Source: Candidatus Omnitrophota bacterium
GTDB lineage: Bacteria > Omnitrophota > Gorgyraeia > Duberdicusellales > 4484-171
NCBI GenBank assembly: GCA_021735445.1
Contig: JAIPHA010000006.1
Span: forward strand, 1-57,493
Length of the DNA: 57,493 nt
Reading direction: 5' to 3'
Below the pieces are notes generated by a model. The model was not told the DNA's origin, searched no databases, and saw only the letters and a program-made list of their open reading frames with translations. Below, one piece after another: positions 9,059 to 17,326 of the stretch (position 1 is its first letter; every line of letters starts with the position of its first letter). The translations under genes and the position numbers were made by a program.

Positions 9059-10237
9059 CTACCTCTTTTTAAGCGGAATTCCCAATATGTTTATAAACCC
9101 TTCTGCCCAATCTCTGCAAAACAGGTCTTTTTTCCCATAAGTAGCTAAACGTTTTTCATACAAAGAATACCGGGAACTTCTTTTTAAAGTAACAATGTTG
9201 CCTTTGTATAATTCCAGCTCAACCTTACCACTTAGCTTATTTGACGATTTATTGATAAAAGCATCCAAAGAATTTTTTAATTCATAAAACCACAGCCCAC
9301 GATAGGCAAGATCAGCATAATAAGATGAAACAATTTTTTTAAATTCCAGCATTTCTTTGCCAAACACCAATTCTTCTATTTCTCTTAAAGCTTTATAAAG
9401 AATCCAAGCCGCCGGAGCCTCATAAATTTCTCTCGATTTTATTCCTACTACTCTATCTTCGATTAAATCGGTGCGGCCAATCGAATGCCTCCCCCCGATC
9501 TTATTTAATTTTTCGATAATATTGGTTAAGGTTAAAGTTGTTTTGTTTATTTTTACCGGTTTGCCTTTCTGAAATTCAATCTCGACCCTTTCCGGCTTTT
9601 TTAAAGCAGCGTGAACGGATTTAGTTAAAATATAAGCCTCTTCCGGAACCCGGTTATTTAAATCTTCCAATAACCCCGCTTCGATACTTACTCCCCAAAT
9701 ATTTTTGTCAATACTGAATATTTTATTTTTTGTCGAATCTATTGGCAGGTTATTCTTTTTAGCATAATCAATTTCCTCTTCCCGGGAGCTCAACTCCCAA
9801 TTGCGCAAAGGCGCTATAATTTTTAAATCCGGGGCAAGAGATTTAATTGCCAATTCTAATCTTATTTGGTCATTACCTTTTGCGCTGCAACCATGAGCAA
9901 CATATCCGGCATTTTCGGATTTGGCAATATCAACTAAATATTTTGCGATCAAGGGCCTGCCTAAAGCGGTGCTAAGTAAATATTTATTTTGGTATAAGGC
10001 GCCTGCCTTAAGTGACGGTAGAATGTAATTTTGGGAAAACTCTTTCCTTAAATCTTTAACATAAATTTTAAAAGCTCCGCTTTTTTTAGCTTTGGCTCTT
10101 AACTCCTTGGGCGAAAACTCACTGCCTAAATTAGCGGAAAAACAAATAATTTCAAACCCCTTGTCTTTTAACCAATTAAGGCAACACGAGGTATCTAATC
10201 CTCCCGAATATGCTAAAATTAATTTTTGTTTTTTCAT
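9059..10237 (-). CDS. argG: Argininosuccinate synthase
   Basis: Joins citrulline and aspartate using ATP to form argininosuccinate. The 392-residue protein starts with the N-type ATP pyrophosphatase P-loop AYSGGLDTS (9-17) and has the GCSAKGNDQIR block that binds citrulline/aspartate. I choose the ATG at 10237, which overlaps the argF stop as ATGA, instead of a TTG three codons upstream; the 4-base overlap indicates translational coupling. Length fits the family. Confidence 0.96.
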   Translation of the reverse strand: MKKQKLILAYSGGLDTSCCLNWLKDKGFEIICFSANLGSEFSPKELRAKAKKSGAFKIYVKDLRKEFSQNYILPSLKAGALYQNKYLLSTALGRPLIAKYLVDIAKSENAGYVAHGCSAKGNDQIRLELAIKSLAPDLKIIAPLRNWELSSREEEIDYAKKNNLPIDSTKNKIFSIDKNIWGVSIEAGLLEDLNNRVPEEAYILTKSVHAALKKPERVEIEFQKGKPVKINKTTLTLTNIIEKLNKIGGRHSIGRTDLIEDRVVGIKSREIYEAPAAWILYKALREIEELVFGKEMLEFKKIVSSYYADLAYRGLWFYELKNSLDAFINKSSNKLSGKVELELYKGNIVTLKRSSRYSLYEKRLATYGKKDLFCRDWAEGFINILGIPLKKR

Positions 10238-11154
10238 TTGTCCCAAATAAAAACGAGAATGGCTTTAGCCGCATGCAAACGATTAGCAGCTTGTAAAAAC
10301 ACCACCGAATTATCTCCTTCAAAAACTGAATCCGAAATTTCCTGATTGCGATGAGCCGGAAGGCAGTGCATAACGATATTATCTTTTTTTGCCTTCTTTA
10401 GGATTTTATCATTAATTTGAAAATTTTTAAAGATTTTCTCTCTTTGTTTTATCTCTTGCTCCTTGCCCATCGAAGCCCAAACATCGGTATAAAGAACATC
10501 GGCTCCTTCTGCCGCCTCTTCGGGAGAACTGCTAATAACTAAAGAGCCTCCGCTTTCGTTAAATTTAGCCTCCATTTGGCTAATAATTTCCGGTTTTAAA
10601 AAACATTGCCGGGGAGCAGCTATCCTTAAATTACCCCCTAATATTGAAAAAGCGTTCATCAAAGAACTACAAACATTATTCATATCTCCAATGTAGGCAA
10701 CTTTAATTTCTTCGATCCTTCCTTTTAATTCTTTTAAAGTAAGTAAATCGGCTATAATTTGAGAAGGATGCAATAAATCGGTTAAGCCGTTTACTACCGG
10801 AATAGAAGAAAACCGAACAAACTCCAAGATGTCCTGATGAAAAAAAGTACGCAACACTGCTATATCTAAATATTGAGAAAGTGTCCGGGAAACATCGCGA
10901 ATTTCTTCTCTTTGGCCAAGGCGGATTTCTTCCGGGTCATAATAGATAGCGCCGGCACCTAATTGCTGGGCTCCCAAATAAAATGAAGTTTTAGTCCGCA
11001 AAGACGGCTTTTGAAACAATAACCCTACATGCTTACCCGACAAAAAGCTGCTAAAATCCTGAGGATAACTTTTTATCTCCTCAGCCAAGTTAACTAAATC
11101 TATAAGCTGGTGCTTACTAAAATCCTTTAAGGTGATAAAGTTTTTTTTATTCAT
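10234..11154 (-). CDS. argF: Ornithine carbamoyltransferase
   Basis: Makes citrulline from ornithine and carbamoyl phosphate. The 306-residue protein has the carbamoyl-phosphate motif in the form PSLRTKTSF (51-58 region), HPSQIIADL, and the ornithine-side HCLPAHR near residue 265. Because argJ recycles the acetyl group in this operon, ornithine rather than acetylornithine is the expected substrate. I use the ATG at 11154, overlapping the argD stop by 8 bases; a TTG three codons upstream is the alternative. Confidence 0.94.
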   Translation of the reverse strand: MNKKNFITLKDFSKHQLIDLVNLAEEIKSYPQDFSSFLSGKHVGLLFQKPSLRTKTSFYLGAQQLGAGAIYYDPEEIRLGQREEIRDVSRTLSQYLDIAVLRTFFHQDILEFVRFSSIPVVNGLTDLLHPSQIIADLLTLKELKGRIEEIKVAYIGDMNNVCSSLMNAFSILGGNLRIAAPRQCFLKPEIISQMEAKFNESGGSLVISSSPEEAAEGADVLYTDVWASMGKEQEIKQREKIFKNFQINDKILKKAKKDNIVMHCLPAHRNQEISDSVFEGDNSVVFLQAANRLHAAKAILVFIWDK

Positions 11155-12316
11155 ACAACTCAAAAACGCTTTCTAAAATCCCGATTCCCTTATCGATTTC
11201 TGCTTTATTAACGTTTAAAGCCGGCATAATCCTTAAAATGTTCCCTTGAGTCGAATTTACAATCAGGCCTTTCTCTAACGCTGTTTTAAAAATCGGAATA
11301 GTCGGCCGGCTGCATTCGACAGCCTGCATAAGCGCCACTCCTTTTACCTTTTTTATTGAAGAAAATTTATCTTTTAACTTCAAGAGTGATTTTTTTAAAT
11401 AACTCCCTTGTTTCCTTACGTTATCCAAAATTTTTTCTTCTTTTATAATATCAAAAACTTCACTGGCGACTCTGGTCACAAAAGGCGAACCGCCAAAAGT
11501 AGAAGCGTGCATGCCGGGTTTTATTATATCAGCGATTCTTTTTTTAACAACTACAGCCGAAATAGGAACACCTGCCCCTAAACCTTTAGATAGAATTAAA
11601 ATATCGGGCGTCAAATTATAATGTTGATAACAAAACATTTTGCCGGTCCGGCCCATCCCGGTTTGAACTTCATCGATAATCAGCAATATTTTATTCTCCC
11701 GGCAAAATTTTGCTATTTTTTCCATATAAACTTTTTCAGCGATGTTAACCCCGCCTTCTCCCTGGATTAACTCTAAAAATATCGCTGATGTTTTCGGGCC
11801 AACTTTACTTTTTAGATGGCCGAAATCATTAAACTTTGCCTCTTTAAATCCGGACAGCAGCGGTTTAAAATATTGCTTGTATTTTTTTTGCCCTGTTGCC
11901 GATAACGCTCCAAAGGTCCTGCCATGAAAAGAATTTTTCATAACCACTATCTGGTTGTCACCCGGCCGCCAAAGACGGGAAAATTTAATCGCCGCCTCAA
12001 CCGCCTCTGCCCCCGAATTAGCGAAAAATAGTTTTGACCTAAAACTGAGTTGGCTGATTTTTTTAGCCAGCAACGCTTGCTCTGAAGAAAACAAATTATT
12101 CGGTAAATGCAAAAGTTTTTTTGCCTGGCTGTTAATAACTTGAGTTAAACGCCGATGGCAGTGCCCCAAAATAGAGACACCCCAGCCGGGAAATAAATCC
12201 AAATACTTATTCCCTTCCTGGTCCTCCAACCAACTGCCTCTACCTTTTACAAAAACCGGCCCCTGGCGGCTATAAGTATTTAAACTGTACTTTTGATATA
12301 GTGTTTTTATATCCAT
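11147..12316 (-). CDS. argD: Acetylornithine aminotransferase
   Basis: Transaminates N-acetylglutamate semialdehyde to N-acetylornithine with glutamate. A 389-residue class III PLP aminotransferase: SGAEAVEAAIK near 101-111, IIDEVQTGMGRTG near 213-225 and the PLP lysine in LSKGLGAG (K244). In some bacteria ArgD doubles as the succinyl-DAP aminotransferase, but the presence of dapL downstream makes that unnecessary here. Only a weak ribosome site (AGAAG) precedes the ATG. The 92-base spacer toward argB holds repeat-like sequence. Confidence 0.95.
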   Translation of the reverse strand: MDIKTLYQKYSLNTYSRQGPVFVKGRGSWLEDQEGNKYLDLFPGWGVSILGHCHRRLTQVINSQAKKLLHLPNNLFSSEQALLAKKISQLSFRSKLFFANSGAEAVEAAIKFSRLWRPGDNQIVVMKNSFHGRTFGALSATGQKKYKQYFKPLLSGFKEAKFNDFGHLKSKVGPKTSAIFLELIQGEGGVNIAEKVYMEKIAKFCRENKILLIIDEVQTGMGRTGKMFCYQHYNLTPDILILSKGLGAGVPISAVVVKKRIADIIKPGMHASTFGGSPFVTRVASEVFDIIKEEKILDNVRKQGSYLKKSLLKLKDKFSSIKKVKGVALMQAVECSRPTIPIFKTALEKGLIVNSTQGNILRIMPALNVNKAEIDKGIGILESVFELYE

Positions 12317-12408
12317 TAGGCTTCTTTATGTTTATTCTTTATTTTCTCTAGTTATCTGCGTTTTCTGTAAATCTTACTATTACTTGCGTTCTGTGTTCCC
12401 TGTGGCGA
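12317..12408. repeat. argB-argD spacer with CTGTG/TGCG-type short repeats
   Basis: The spacer contains CTGCGTTTTCTGTAAAT and TGCGTTCTGTGTTCCCTGTGGCGAT, which are partial copies of the same word. The strand complementary to it reads CACAGGGAACACAGAACGCA. No promoter, terminator or open frame is evident. It looks like another of the different short-motif fillers found between genes here. Confidence 0.4.
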
Positions 12409-13257
12409 TTACTTAACTATTTCTGTACATATACCTTGTTTGGTAAATATTTCAAGCAATAATGCATGAGATATTTTTGCATCCACGATATGAGCCTTTT
12501 TAACTCCGGACTCGACAGCGGAAGCCGCGGCCCTGATTTTTGGAATCATCCCTTCGGATACTATTTGATTTTTGATAAGGGCTTCGGCCTGAGACAAGTT
12601 AATTGTTGAAATCAAAGAATCCTCATCCTTAGAGTTCCGCATTACTCCGGGAACATCGGTTAATATCACCAATTTTTCCGCAGCAAGCTTTGAAGCTAAA
12701 AAATAAGCTACTTCGTCAGCGTTGATATTAAAAGCTTCTCCTTCTTTAGAAAGGCCCATCGGACAAATTACAGGGATGCTGCCTGCCAAAACTTTCTCCA
12801 ACTGTTCTCTATCAAAGTCAATGATATTGCCTACATAACCTAAATCGATATCAGCTTTTTTCTTTTCTACCTGAAGCAGCGCATTTTGCCTTCTGAATTT
12901 CTTTGTTTTAACTGAATGCGTCTCTATCTCGTTAGCTATCAAACTATTTAAATTATTCAACTCTTCTTCTACCACTGCTAAGGTTTTTTTATCGGTAACC
13001 CTCATGCCTTGGAAAAAATCTGTTTCGATGCCGGATTCTTTTAACTTTTCGGTTATATTGGGGCCTCCCCCATGGACAACTATCGGGCGAATACCCGCAA
13101 ATTTCAAAAAAGCTATATCCTCAAGCACAGAGCTGCGCACCCTCTCTTCGCCCAAAATAGAACCGCCATACTTTATAACAAAAATCTTTTTATGAAACTT
13201 CTTTATATACGGCAAAGCCTCTATCAAGATATCTGCTTTTTTTATTGCTTCTTTCAT
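12409..13257 (-). CDS. argB: Acetylglutamate kinase
   Basis: Phosphorylates N-acetylglutamate, the usual control point of the pathway. The 282-residue amino-acid-kinase-fold protein has the KYGGS nucleotide loop near residue 28, the VVHGGGP loop binding the substrate, and the C-terminal block around IPKIRAAASAVESGV. The N-terminal helix (AIKKADILIEALPYIKKF) is like that in arginine-inhibited hexameric kinases, so feedback by arginine is plausible but not proven. The ATG at 13257 is chosen; a GTG two codons upstream is possible. No clear ribosome site. Confidence 0.95.
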   Translation of the reverse strand: MKEAIKKADILIEALPYIKKFHKKIFVIKYGGSILGEERVRSSVLEDIAFLKFAGIRPIVVHGGGPNITEKLKESGIETDFFQGMRVTDKKTLAVVEEELNNLNSLIANEIETHSVKTKKFRRQNALLQVEKKKADIDLGYVGNIIDFDREQLEKVLAGSIPVICPMGLSKEGEAFNINADEVAYFLASKLAAEKLVILTDVPGVMRNSKDEDSLISTINLSQAEALIKNQIVSEGMIPKIRAAASAVESGVKKAHIVDAKISHALLLEIFTKQGICTEIVK

Positions 13258-13343
13258 AATCACAGATTACACAAAATCCAGATATAATTAGATTTTACAA
13301 AGTACACAAAAAAAATGTTTACTTTAGCCATTTTTAAATTAGG

Positions 13344-14447
13344 TTAATTATATTTGGCGTTTATTTTTACATATTCAGGGCTAAGATCACAAGTGTAAAT
13401 TCGCCAATTACACTTTCCCCTATTTAAATCTACTATAATATTAACATCTTTTTTGGTCAAAGAACCAAATTTTATCTTTAAATCTTTTTCGTTTAGCTTA
13501 ATTTGAGCTTGGCCCAGCACCGCAACGATTCTTCCTACATTAGGATTATTCCCGTAAAGGGCGCACTTAAATAAAATGTAACCTGATATTTTTTCAGCTA
13601 TCATTTTAGCTTCCTTCTTACTTTTGGCGCCCCGGATATCAAGCTGCACAAACTTAGTTGCGCCTTCTGCATCTTTAACTATAAGCCTTGCAAGATCAAC
13701 CATAATTTTTTGAAATTCAATAAAAAACTTTTTTTGCTCTTGTTTAGATAAAGAAACCTTCTTGCTTGATGCCACAAACAAAGAATCATTAGTGCTTTCT
13801 GCTGCATCGATATTTATCGCATTGAAGCTTTTTTCCACCGAATCTTTTGCCTGTTTTTTTAAAATGCCTAAATTAATATCAGCATCAGTTAAAACAAAGG
13901 CTAACATTGTGGCTAAATTAGGTTTTATCATCCCAGAGCCTTTGGCCACCCCTGTAATAGTAACCTTTTTTTTACTAAAGTTTATGGTTTTAGAAATAAC
14001 CTTGGGGTGAGTATCTGTTGTCAAAATACTTTTTGAAAATTTATCTGAATTATCTTCTAAATTTTTTATAAGCTTTGGAATGTTTTTTATAATGTTTTTT
14101 TTCATTAATTTTTTCCCGATAATCCCGGTTGAGGCAAAAAGGACTGTTTCCTCTCCCACCTCTAACTGCTCAGCAAGTTTTTTTGTTATCTCCTCTGTAT
14201 CCCGGTAACCTTCTTTATGTGAAAAGCAATTGGCATTGCCGCTATTTACCAAAATAGCAGAAACAGGGTTTTTAATGTTTTTCTTTGACAAAGAAACCGA
14301 ATAAGAAACATTACAATTAGTTGTAAAAAATCCAATAACCCGATAAGGTTGTTTAAATAAAATTAAACCTAAATCATAGTCATTTTTTTTAATTCCGCAA
14401 CTTACCCCTGCGGCTAAAAAGCCTTGTGGAAGTTTGTAGTGTTTCAT
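13344..14447 (-). CDS. argJ: Glutamate N-acetyltransferase / ornithine acetyltransferase
   Basis: Moves the acetyl group from N-acetylornithine to glutamate (and in bifunctional forms also uses acetyl-CoA), so the acetyl cycle is closed. The 367-residue precursor has the self-cleavage block KGSGMIKPNLATM with the nucleophilic Thr180, where the protein is cut into alpha and beta chains. It is somewhat shorter than the usual 390-410 residues. With no argA or argE seen in the window, ArgJ probably supplies both steps, but whether it is bifunctional cannot be read from sequence. Confidence 0.95.
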   Translation of the reverse strand: MKHYKLPQGFLAAGVSCGIKKNDYDLGLILFKQPYRVIGFFTTNCNVSYSVSLSKKNIKNPVSAILVNSGNANCFSHKEGYRDTEEITKKLAEQLEVGEETVLFASTGIIGKKLMKKNIIKNIPKLIKNLEDNSDKFSKSILTTDTHPKVISKTINFSKKKVTITGVAKGSGMIKPNLATMLAFVLTDADINLGILKKQAKDSVEKSFNAINIDAAESTNDSLFVASSKKVSLSKQEQKKFFIEFQKIMVDLARLIVKDAEGATKFVQLDIRGAKSKKEAKMIAEKISGYILFKCALYGNNPNVGRIVAVLGQAQIKLNEKDLKIKFGSLTKKDVNIIVDLNRGKCNWRIYTCDLSPEYVKINAKYN

Positions 14448-14465
14448 TATCTTGATGGATTTTCT

Positions 14466-15485
14466 CTACAAAGAAAGAAGCCCCGTAGTCTCTTTGAAGC
14501 CAAGCATCAGGTTCATGTTTTGAATTGCCTGGCCCGCGGCTCCTTTAATTAAATTATCGATAGACGAAATTACTACCGCCTCAAAACCTTTTTTATCTAC
14601 AGCAAAACCTATATCACAAAAATTTGTCCCTGCCACATCTTTTATTTTAGGAATTTTGCGATTAATCCGGATAAAGGGGCTCTGGCGGTAATACTTATTA
14701 TAAATTTTATTCAATTTATCTTTGGTGACCTTTTTTGCGCAAGAAAAATGAATAACAGAATAAATCCCTGCTTCAAAGCCAGCCACTTGAGGAAGAAAAG
14801 AAAAAGTTAAAGAACCGGTTATTTTATCTTTTAAAACTTCAGTAAACTCGGGCTGATGCTGATGGACAAACGGCTTATAGGCCCAGAAATTGTTAGCTAC
14901 ATTGGAATAATGATTCTCTATCACAGCTTTGCGGCCGGAGCCGCTAATTGCTGACTTAGAATCGATTACAACCTTGCCTGTGATCAGTTTCTCCGACAAC
15001 AAAGGGTACAAAGCAAGTATAATCGAGGTCGGGTAACAACCTGGGTTGGCTAACAACCGCGCTCCTTTGACTTTATCTTTAAATAACTCCGGCAAACCAT
15101 AAACAGCTTTTTTTAAATTTTGTTTATCTTGGTGTTTCTTTTTATATAACCTTTCATAAAGCTGAGCCTTTTTGAAACGGTAATCTGCTGAAAGATCAAT
15201 TACCTTTTTGCCTTTTTTTAAAATTTTAGGAACAAACTGCATTGAAACGGTATGAGGCAAAGATAAAAATAAAAGGTCACAAACACCGGCTGCTTTTTTA
15301 ATATCAAGAGGCTCGCATTTTATTGAAATTTTTTTATAAAACTTAGGAAAAATGTCTGAATAAAGTATTTTATTTTTAGTTCTTGACCCCAGGTAAGAGA
15401 GTTCTACCTTTGGGTGAGATAATAAAATATCCACCAGTTTTTCCCCAGTAAAGCCTGTCGCTCCTAAAACACCTACCTTAATCAT
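14466..15485 (-). CDS. argC: N-acetyl-gamma-glutamyl-phosphate reductase
   Basis: Reduces acetylglutamyl phosphate to the semialdehyde with NADPH. The 339-residue protein has the Rossmann GATGFTG motif near residue 8 and the catalytic cysteine in ANPGCYPTS (Cys150). I start at the ATG at 15485, with GAGG six bases upstream; a TTG two codons earlier is less likely. It is the first gene of the long arg-lys run and has the run's clearest promoter just upstream. Confidence 0.96.
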   Translation of the reverse strand: MIKVGVLGATGFTGEKLVDILLSHPKVELSYLGSRTKNKILYSDIFPKFYKKISIKCEPLDIKKAAGVCDLLFLSLPHTVSMQFVPKILKKGKKVIDLSADYRFKKAQLYERLYKKKHQDKQNLKKAVYGLPELFKDKVKGARLLANPGCYPTSIILALYPLLSEKLITGKVVIDSKSAISGSGRKAVIENHYSNVANNFWAYKPFVHQHQPEFTEVLKDKITGSLTFSFLPQVAGFEAGIYSVIHFSCAKKVTKDKLNKIYNKYYRQSPFIRINRKIPKIKDVAGTNFCDIGFAVDKKGFEAVVISSIDNLIKGAAGQAIQNMNLMLGFKETTGLLSL

Positions 15486-15528
15486 AACCAACCTCTTTAA
15501 TCTACCGCTAATAAACTTGCAAAAAAGT

Positions 15529-15557
15529 ATAATAAACGAAAAAACCTAAGCAGTCAA
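15529..15557 (-). promoter_or_regulatory. Promoter of the arg-lys gene run
   Basis: On the minus strand TTGACT (15552-15557) and TATTAT (15529-15534) are separated by exactly 17 bases, a near-consensus sigma-70 promoter. Transcription would begin near 15522, leaving a leader of about 37 bases before the argC ATG. It lies inside a hairpin-forming inverted repeat and next to a weak ARG-box-like sequence at 15554-15567. Confidence 0.75.
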
Positions 15558-15570
15558 TATAAATTAGGTT
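15543..15570 (-). terminator. Possible terminator-like hairpin overlapping the argC promoter
   Basis: AACCTAA (15543-15549) and TTAGGTT (15564-15570) form a 7-bp stem with a 14-base loop; on the minus strand the stem is followed by a T run. It could end transcripts from the upstream DUF192 gene or, since the -35 box lies in the loop, act as an operator. The stem is AT-rich and weak, so both readings are tentative. Confidence 0.4.
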
Positions 15571-15595
15571 GATTGAAGGTTCCCACTCATTGCGA

Positions 15596-15659
15596 GCGGA
15601 AAATGCCAGTCTATAAGTAATTGGTTAACAAGGGCTTATAAATGAGGGAAACGTCCCCT
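15596..15659. repeat. REP-like element, 64-base homologous block
   Basis: Starts GCGGAAAAT and ends AGGGAAACGTCCCCT (15645-15659). A block of the same length with the same two ends lies at 52151-52214; the 9-base left end and most of the 25-base right end agree while the middle is diverged. The right end forms a small AGGG/CCCT hairpin. It abuts and overlaps the stop codon of the DUF192 gene (15659-15661). Confidence 0.7.
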
Positions 15660-16027
15660 TATTTTATGAGGGTGGAGGTTAGAGGTGTTATTTTGATTTT
15701 GTCGCCTATTTGAGCTTTAACTTGGCTGATTTTGGCTGAAGGCAGCTCAATAGTAACGTAGGCGCCTGGGCAAAAAACCGCTCTCCAGGGAGGCAGGGAA
15801 TGGACTATCCGCTTTACCGCCATCTGCTTATTTAAAAATATAATATCGATGGGAAAACGCATAAAAAAAGTATGTATCGAAGGGGCTTGATAAAAAATAA
15901 GGGCTTGATTTGTTCCTATTTTTTTCCTAAACATTAAACCCCAAAGCCTCAAAAAAAATCCGGAGGCAACCTGGGCAGAACTGACTAAATCTATTTCCTT
16001 AGTTTCATTTATTATTTTAAACTTCAT
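15659..16027 (-). CDS. DUF192 family protein
   Basis: A 122-residue protein with the DUF192 pattern: an N-terminal segment that strips to a core GLMFRK, then IHTFFMRFPIDIIFLN, a block very characteristic of the family, and VKRIVHSLPPW followed by the GAYVTIELP strand. The family is a small beta-rich domain, often exported, of unknown role; no signal peptide is visible here. It is the last gene of the kinase-regulator cluster, and its stop codon lies within a REP-like element. Confidence 0.88.
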   Translation of the reverse strand: MKFKIINETKEIDLVSSAQVASGFFLRLWGLMFRKKIGTNQALIFYQAPSIHTFFMRFPIDIIFLNKQMAVKRIVHSLPPWRAVFCPGAYVTIELPSAKISQVKAQIGDKIKITPLTSTLIK

Positions 16028-16041
16028 CTAACTGCTAAATC

Positions 16042-16227
16042 CTAAAATCTGAAGAAAAAATCTATGAATGGATCGCCGGATTTTCGATCTATCTTTTTTA
16101 ACTGATACCCGATATAAATAGATACCACCCCTAAAACAATTAATACTGCCGCGATAATTAAAGACAATAAAGGCGGATAAACCGCAATTAAAATACCCGC
16201 TAAAAGAAACATAATTCCTAAAACCAT
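16042..16227 (-). CDS. Small two-span membrane protein (DUF3096-like)
   Basis: A 61-residue hydrophobic protein with two membrane segments (about 2-20 and 22-43) and a short charged tail. The pattern GIMFLLAGILIAVYPPLL followed by a second valine/isoleucine-rich span is like the DUF3096 small membrane proteins. It has a very strong AAGGAGG ribosome site, which is formed by the last two arginine codons of the preceding pseudouridine synthase gene, so the two are coupled. No function is known. Confidence 0.75.
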   Translation of the reverse strand: MVLGIMFLLAGILIAVYPPLLSLIIAAVLIVLGVVSIYIGYQLKKIDRKSGDPFIDFFFRF

Positions 16228-16229
16228 AA

Positions 16230-16877
16230 TTACCTCCTTGTTTCTATAAAATTTTTCATATATTCAGGCACGCCTATTTTTATAACAATCCGCTCTCTGC
16301 TTACCGGGTGCCTCAACTGAAGCCAATAAGCACAAAGGGCTAATTTATTAAATTTTATCATGAAATCGCGCCGGAAGGCATATTTTTTCTCTCCAAGAAT
16401 TGGGTGCCGGGCTTGCGCCAAATGAATCCTTATCTGATTAGTTCTGCCGGTTTTGGGAATAAGCTCTAAAAAATCAAATCCTTCACGCCTCTCCAGAACC
16501 TTATAAAACGTTTCGCTTTCTTTTGGTTTTTCCTTAAATCTTCTGCCCTCTTTATCAAGAATCAAGCCTCTAAATGTCCCTTTACCTTTTTTAAAATTAC
16601 CTTCGGTTAACGCCAAGTATTTTTTTTTAACCTCTCTTCTTTGAAATTGGCCGGTAATATTTTTATGAACTTTTTTATTTTTCGCATAGATAATTAAACC
16701 CTGAGTGTTTTTATCTAAACGATGGCATATATATATTTTTTCTTTCAGGTGCTTTTCCAACAAAGAAGTTAAAGTCCGTTTTTCCTTTTTTGGGCCGGGT
16801 TGGACCACTATCCTGGCTATTTTATTTAAAACCAAAAAATATTGATCATCAAATACAATATCAAAAACATTATTCAT
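16230..16877 (-). CDS. RluA-family pseudouridine synthase
   Basis: A 215-residue RNA-modifying enzyme that isomerises uridine to pseudouridine. The catalytic motif ICHRLDKNTQG (Asp55) and the later KTGRTNQIRIHLA block are the RluA-family signatures. There is no N-terminal S4 domain, so it is a compact RluA/RluC-type enzyme; which rRNA or tRNA site it modifies cannot be told. Located between a response regulator and a small membrane protein gene. Confidence 0.9.
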   Translation of the reverse strand: MNNVFDIVFDDQYFLVLNKIARIVVQPGPKKEKRTLTSLLEKHLKEKIYICHRLDKNTQGLIIYAKNKKVHKNITGQFQRREVKKKYLALTEGNFKKGKGTFRGLILDKEGRRFKEKPKESETFYKVLERREGFDFLELIPKTGRTNQIRIHLAQARHPILGEKKYAFRRDFMIKFNKLALCAYWLQLRHPVSRERIVIKIGVPEYMKNFIETRR

Positions 16878-16888
16878 AATTCATGTAA

Positions 16889-17272
16889 TTAATAATGCAA
16901 AAAGACTTCTTTTATTTTTTCTTTTAATTCTTCTATCTGGACCGGTTTTGTAATGTAACATTCAACATAGAGCTTAGCCGCTTTTATTTTCGTAGCATCA
17001 TCAATCTTTGCGCTCAAGATAATTACCGGAATATCCAGGGTATTTTTTGAATTTTTGATTTTTTCTAAAATTTCAATTCCGTCAACCTGCGGCATCATTA
17101 TATCTAAAATTATTAAGTCAGGTTTATATTTGAGCGCCGACTTAAAAGCATCTTTTGCCCTGGTTACAATAAAAACCTCATAATTTTCTTCTATCTCAAG
17201 GTTAGCCTTTAAAAAATAAGTTAAATCCTCCTCATCGTCTACTACTAATATCTTTTTTCTTTGATCCTTCAT
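16889..17272 (-). CDS. Single-domain response regulator
   Basis: A 127-residue protein consisting only of a receiver domain: acidic pocket DDE (12-14), phosphoacceptor Asp57 in LILDIMMP, the serine in ILSAK and the lysine in ITKP. There is no DNA-binding or other output domain, so it acts through protein partners. It lies directly after a histidine kinase gene (54 bases) and has a good GGGAGG ribosome site, so it is probably the kinase's partner. Confidence 0.93.
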   Translation of the reverse strand: MKDQRKKILVVDDEEDLTYFLKANLEIEENYEVFIVTRAKDAFKSALKYKPDLIILDIMMPQVDGIEILEKIKNSKNTLDIPVIILSAKIDDATKIKAAKLYVECYITKPVQIEELKEKIKEVFLHY

Positions 17273-17326
17273 TGCTTACCTCCCTGTCTTTTTTTAAATG
17301 GCATCCTTTCGCTAAAATTATCAACT

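Noticed and set aside
11147-12316. argD as the DAP aminotransferase (DapC)
   Set aside because: A complete dapL follows in the same gene run, and argD sits inside the arginine block.
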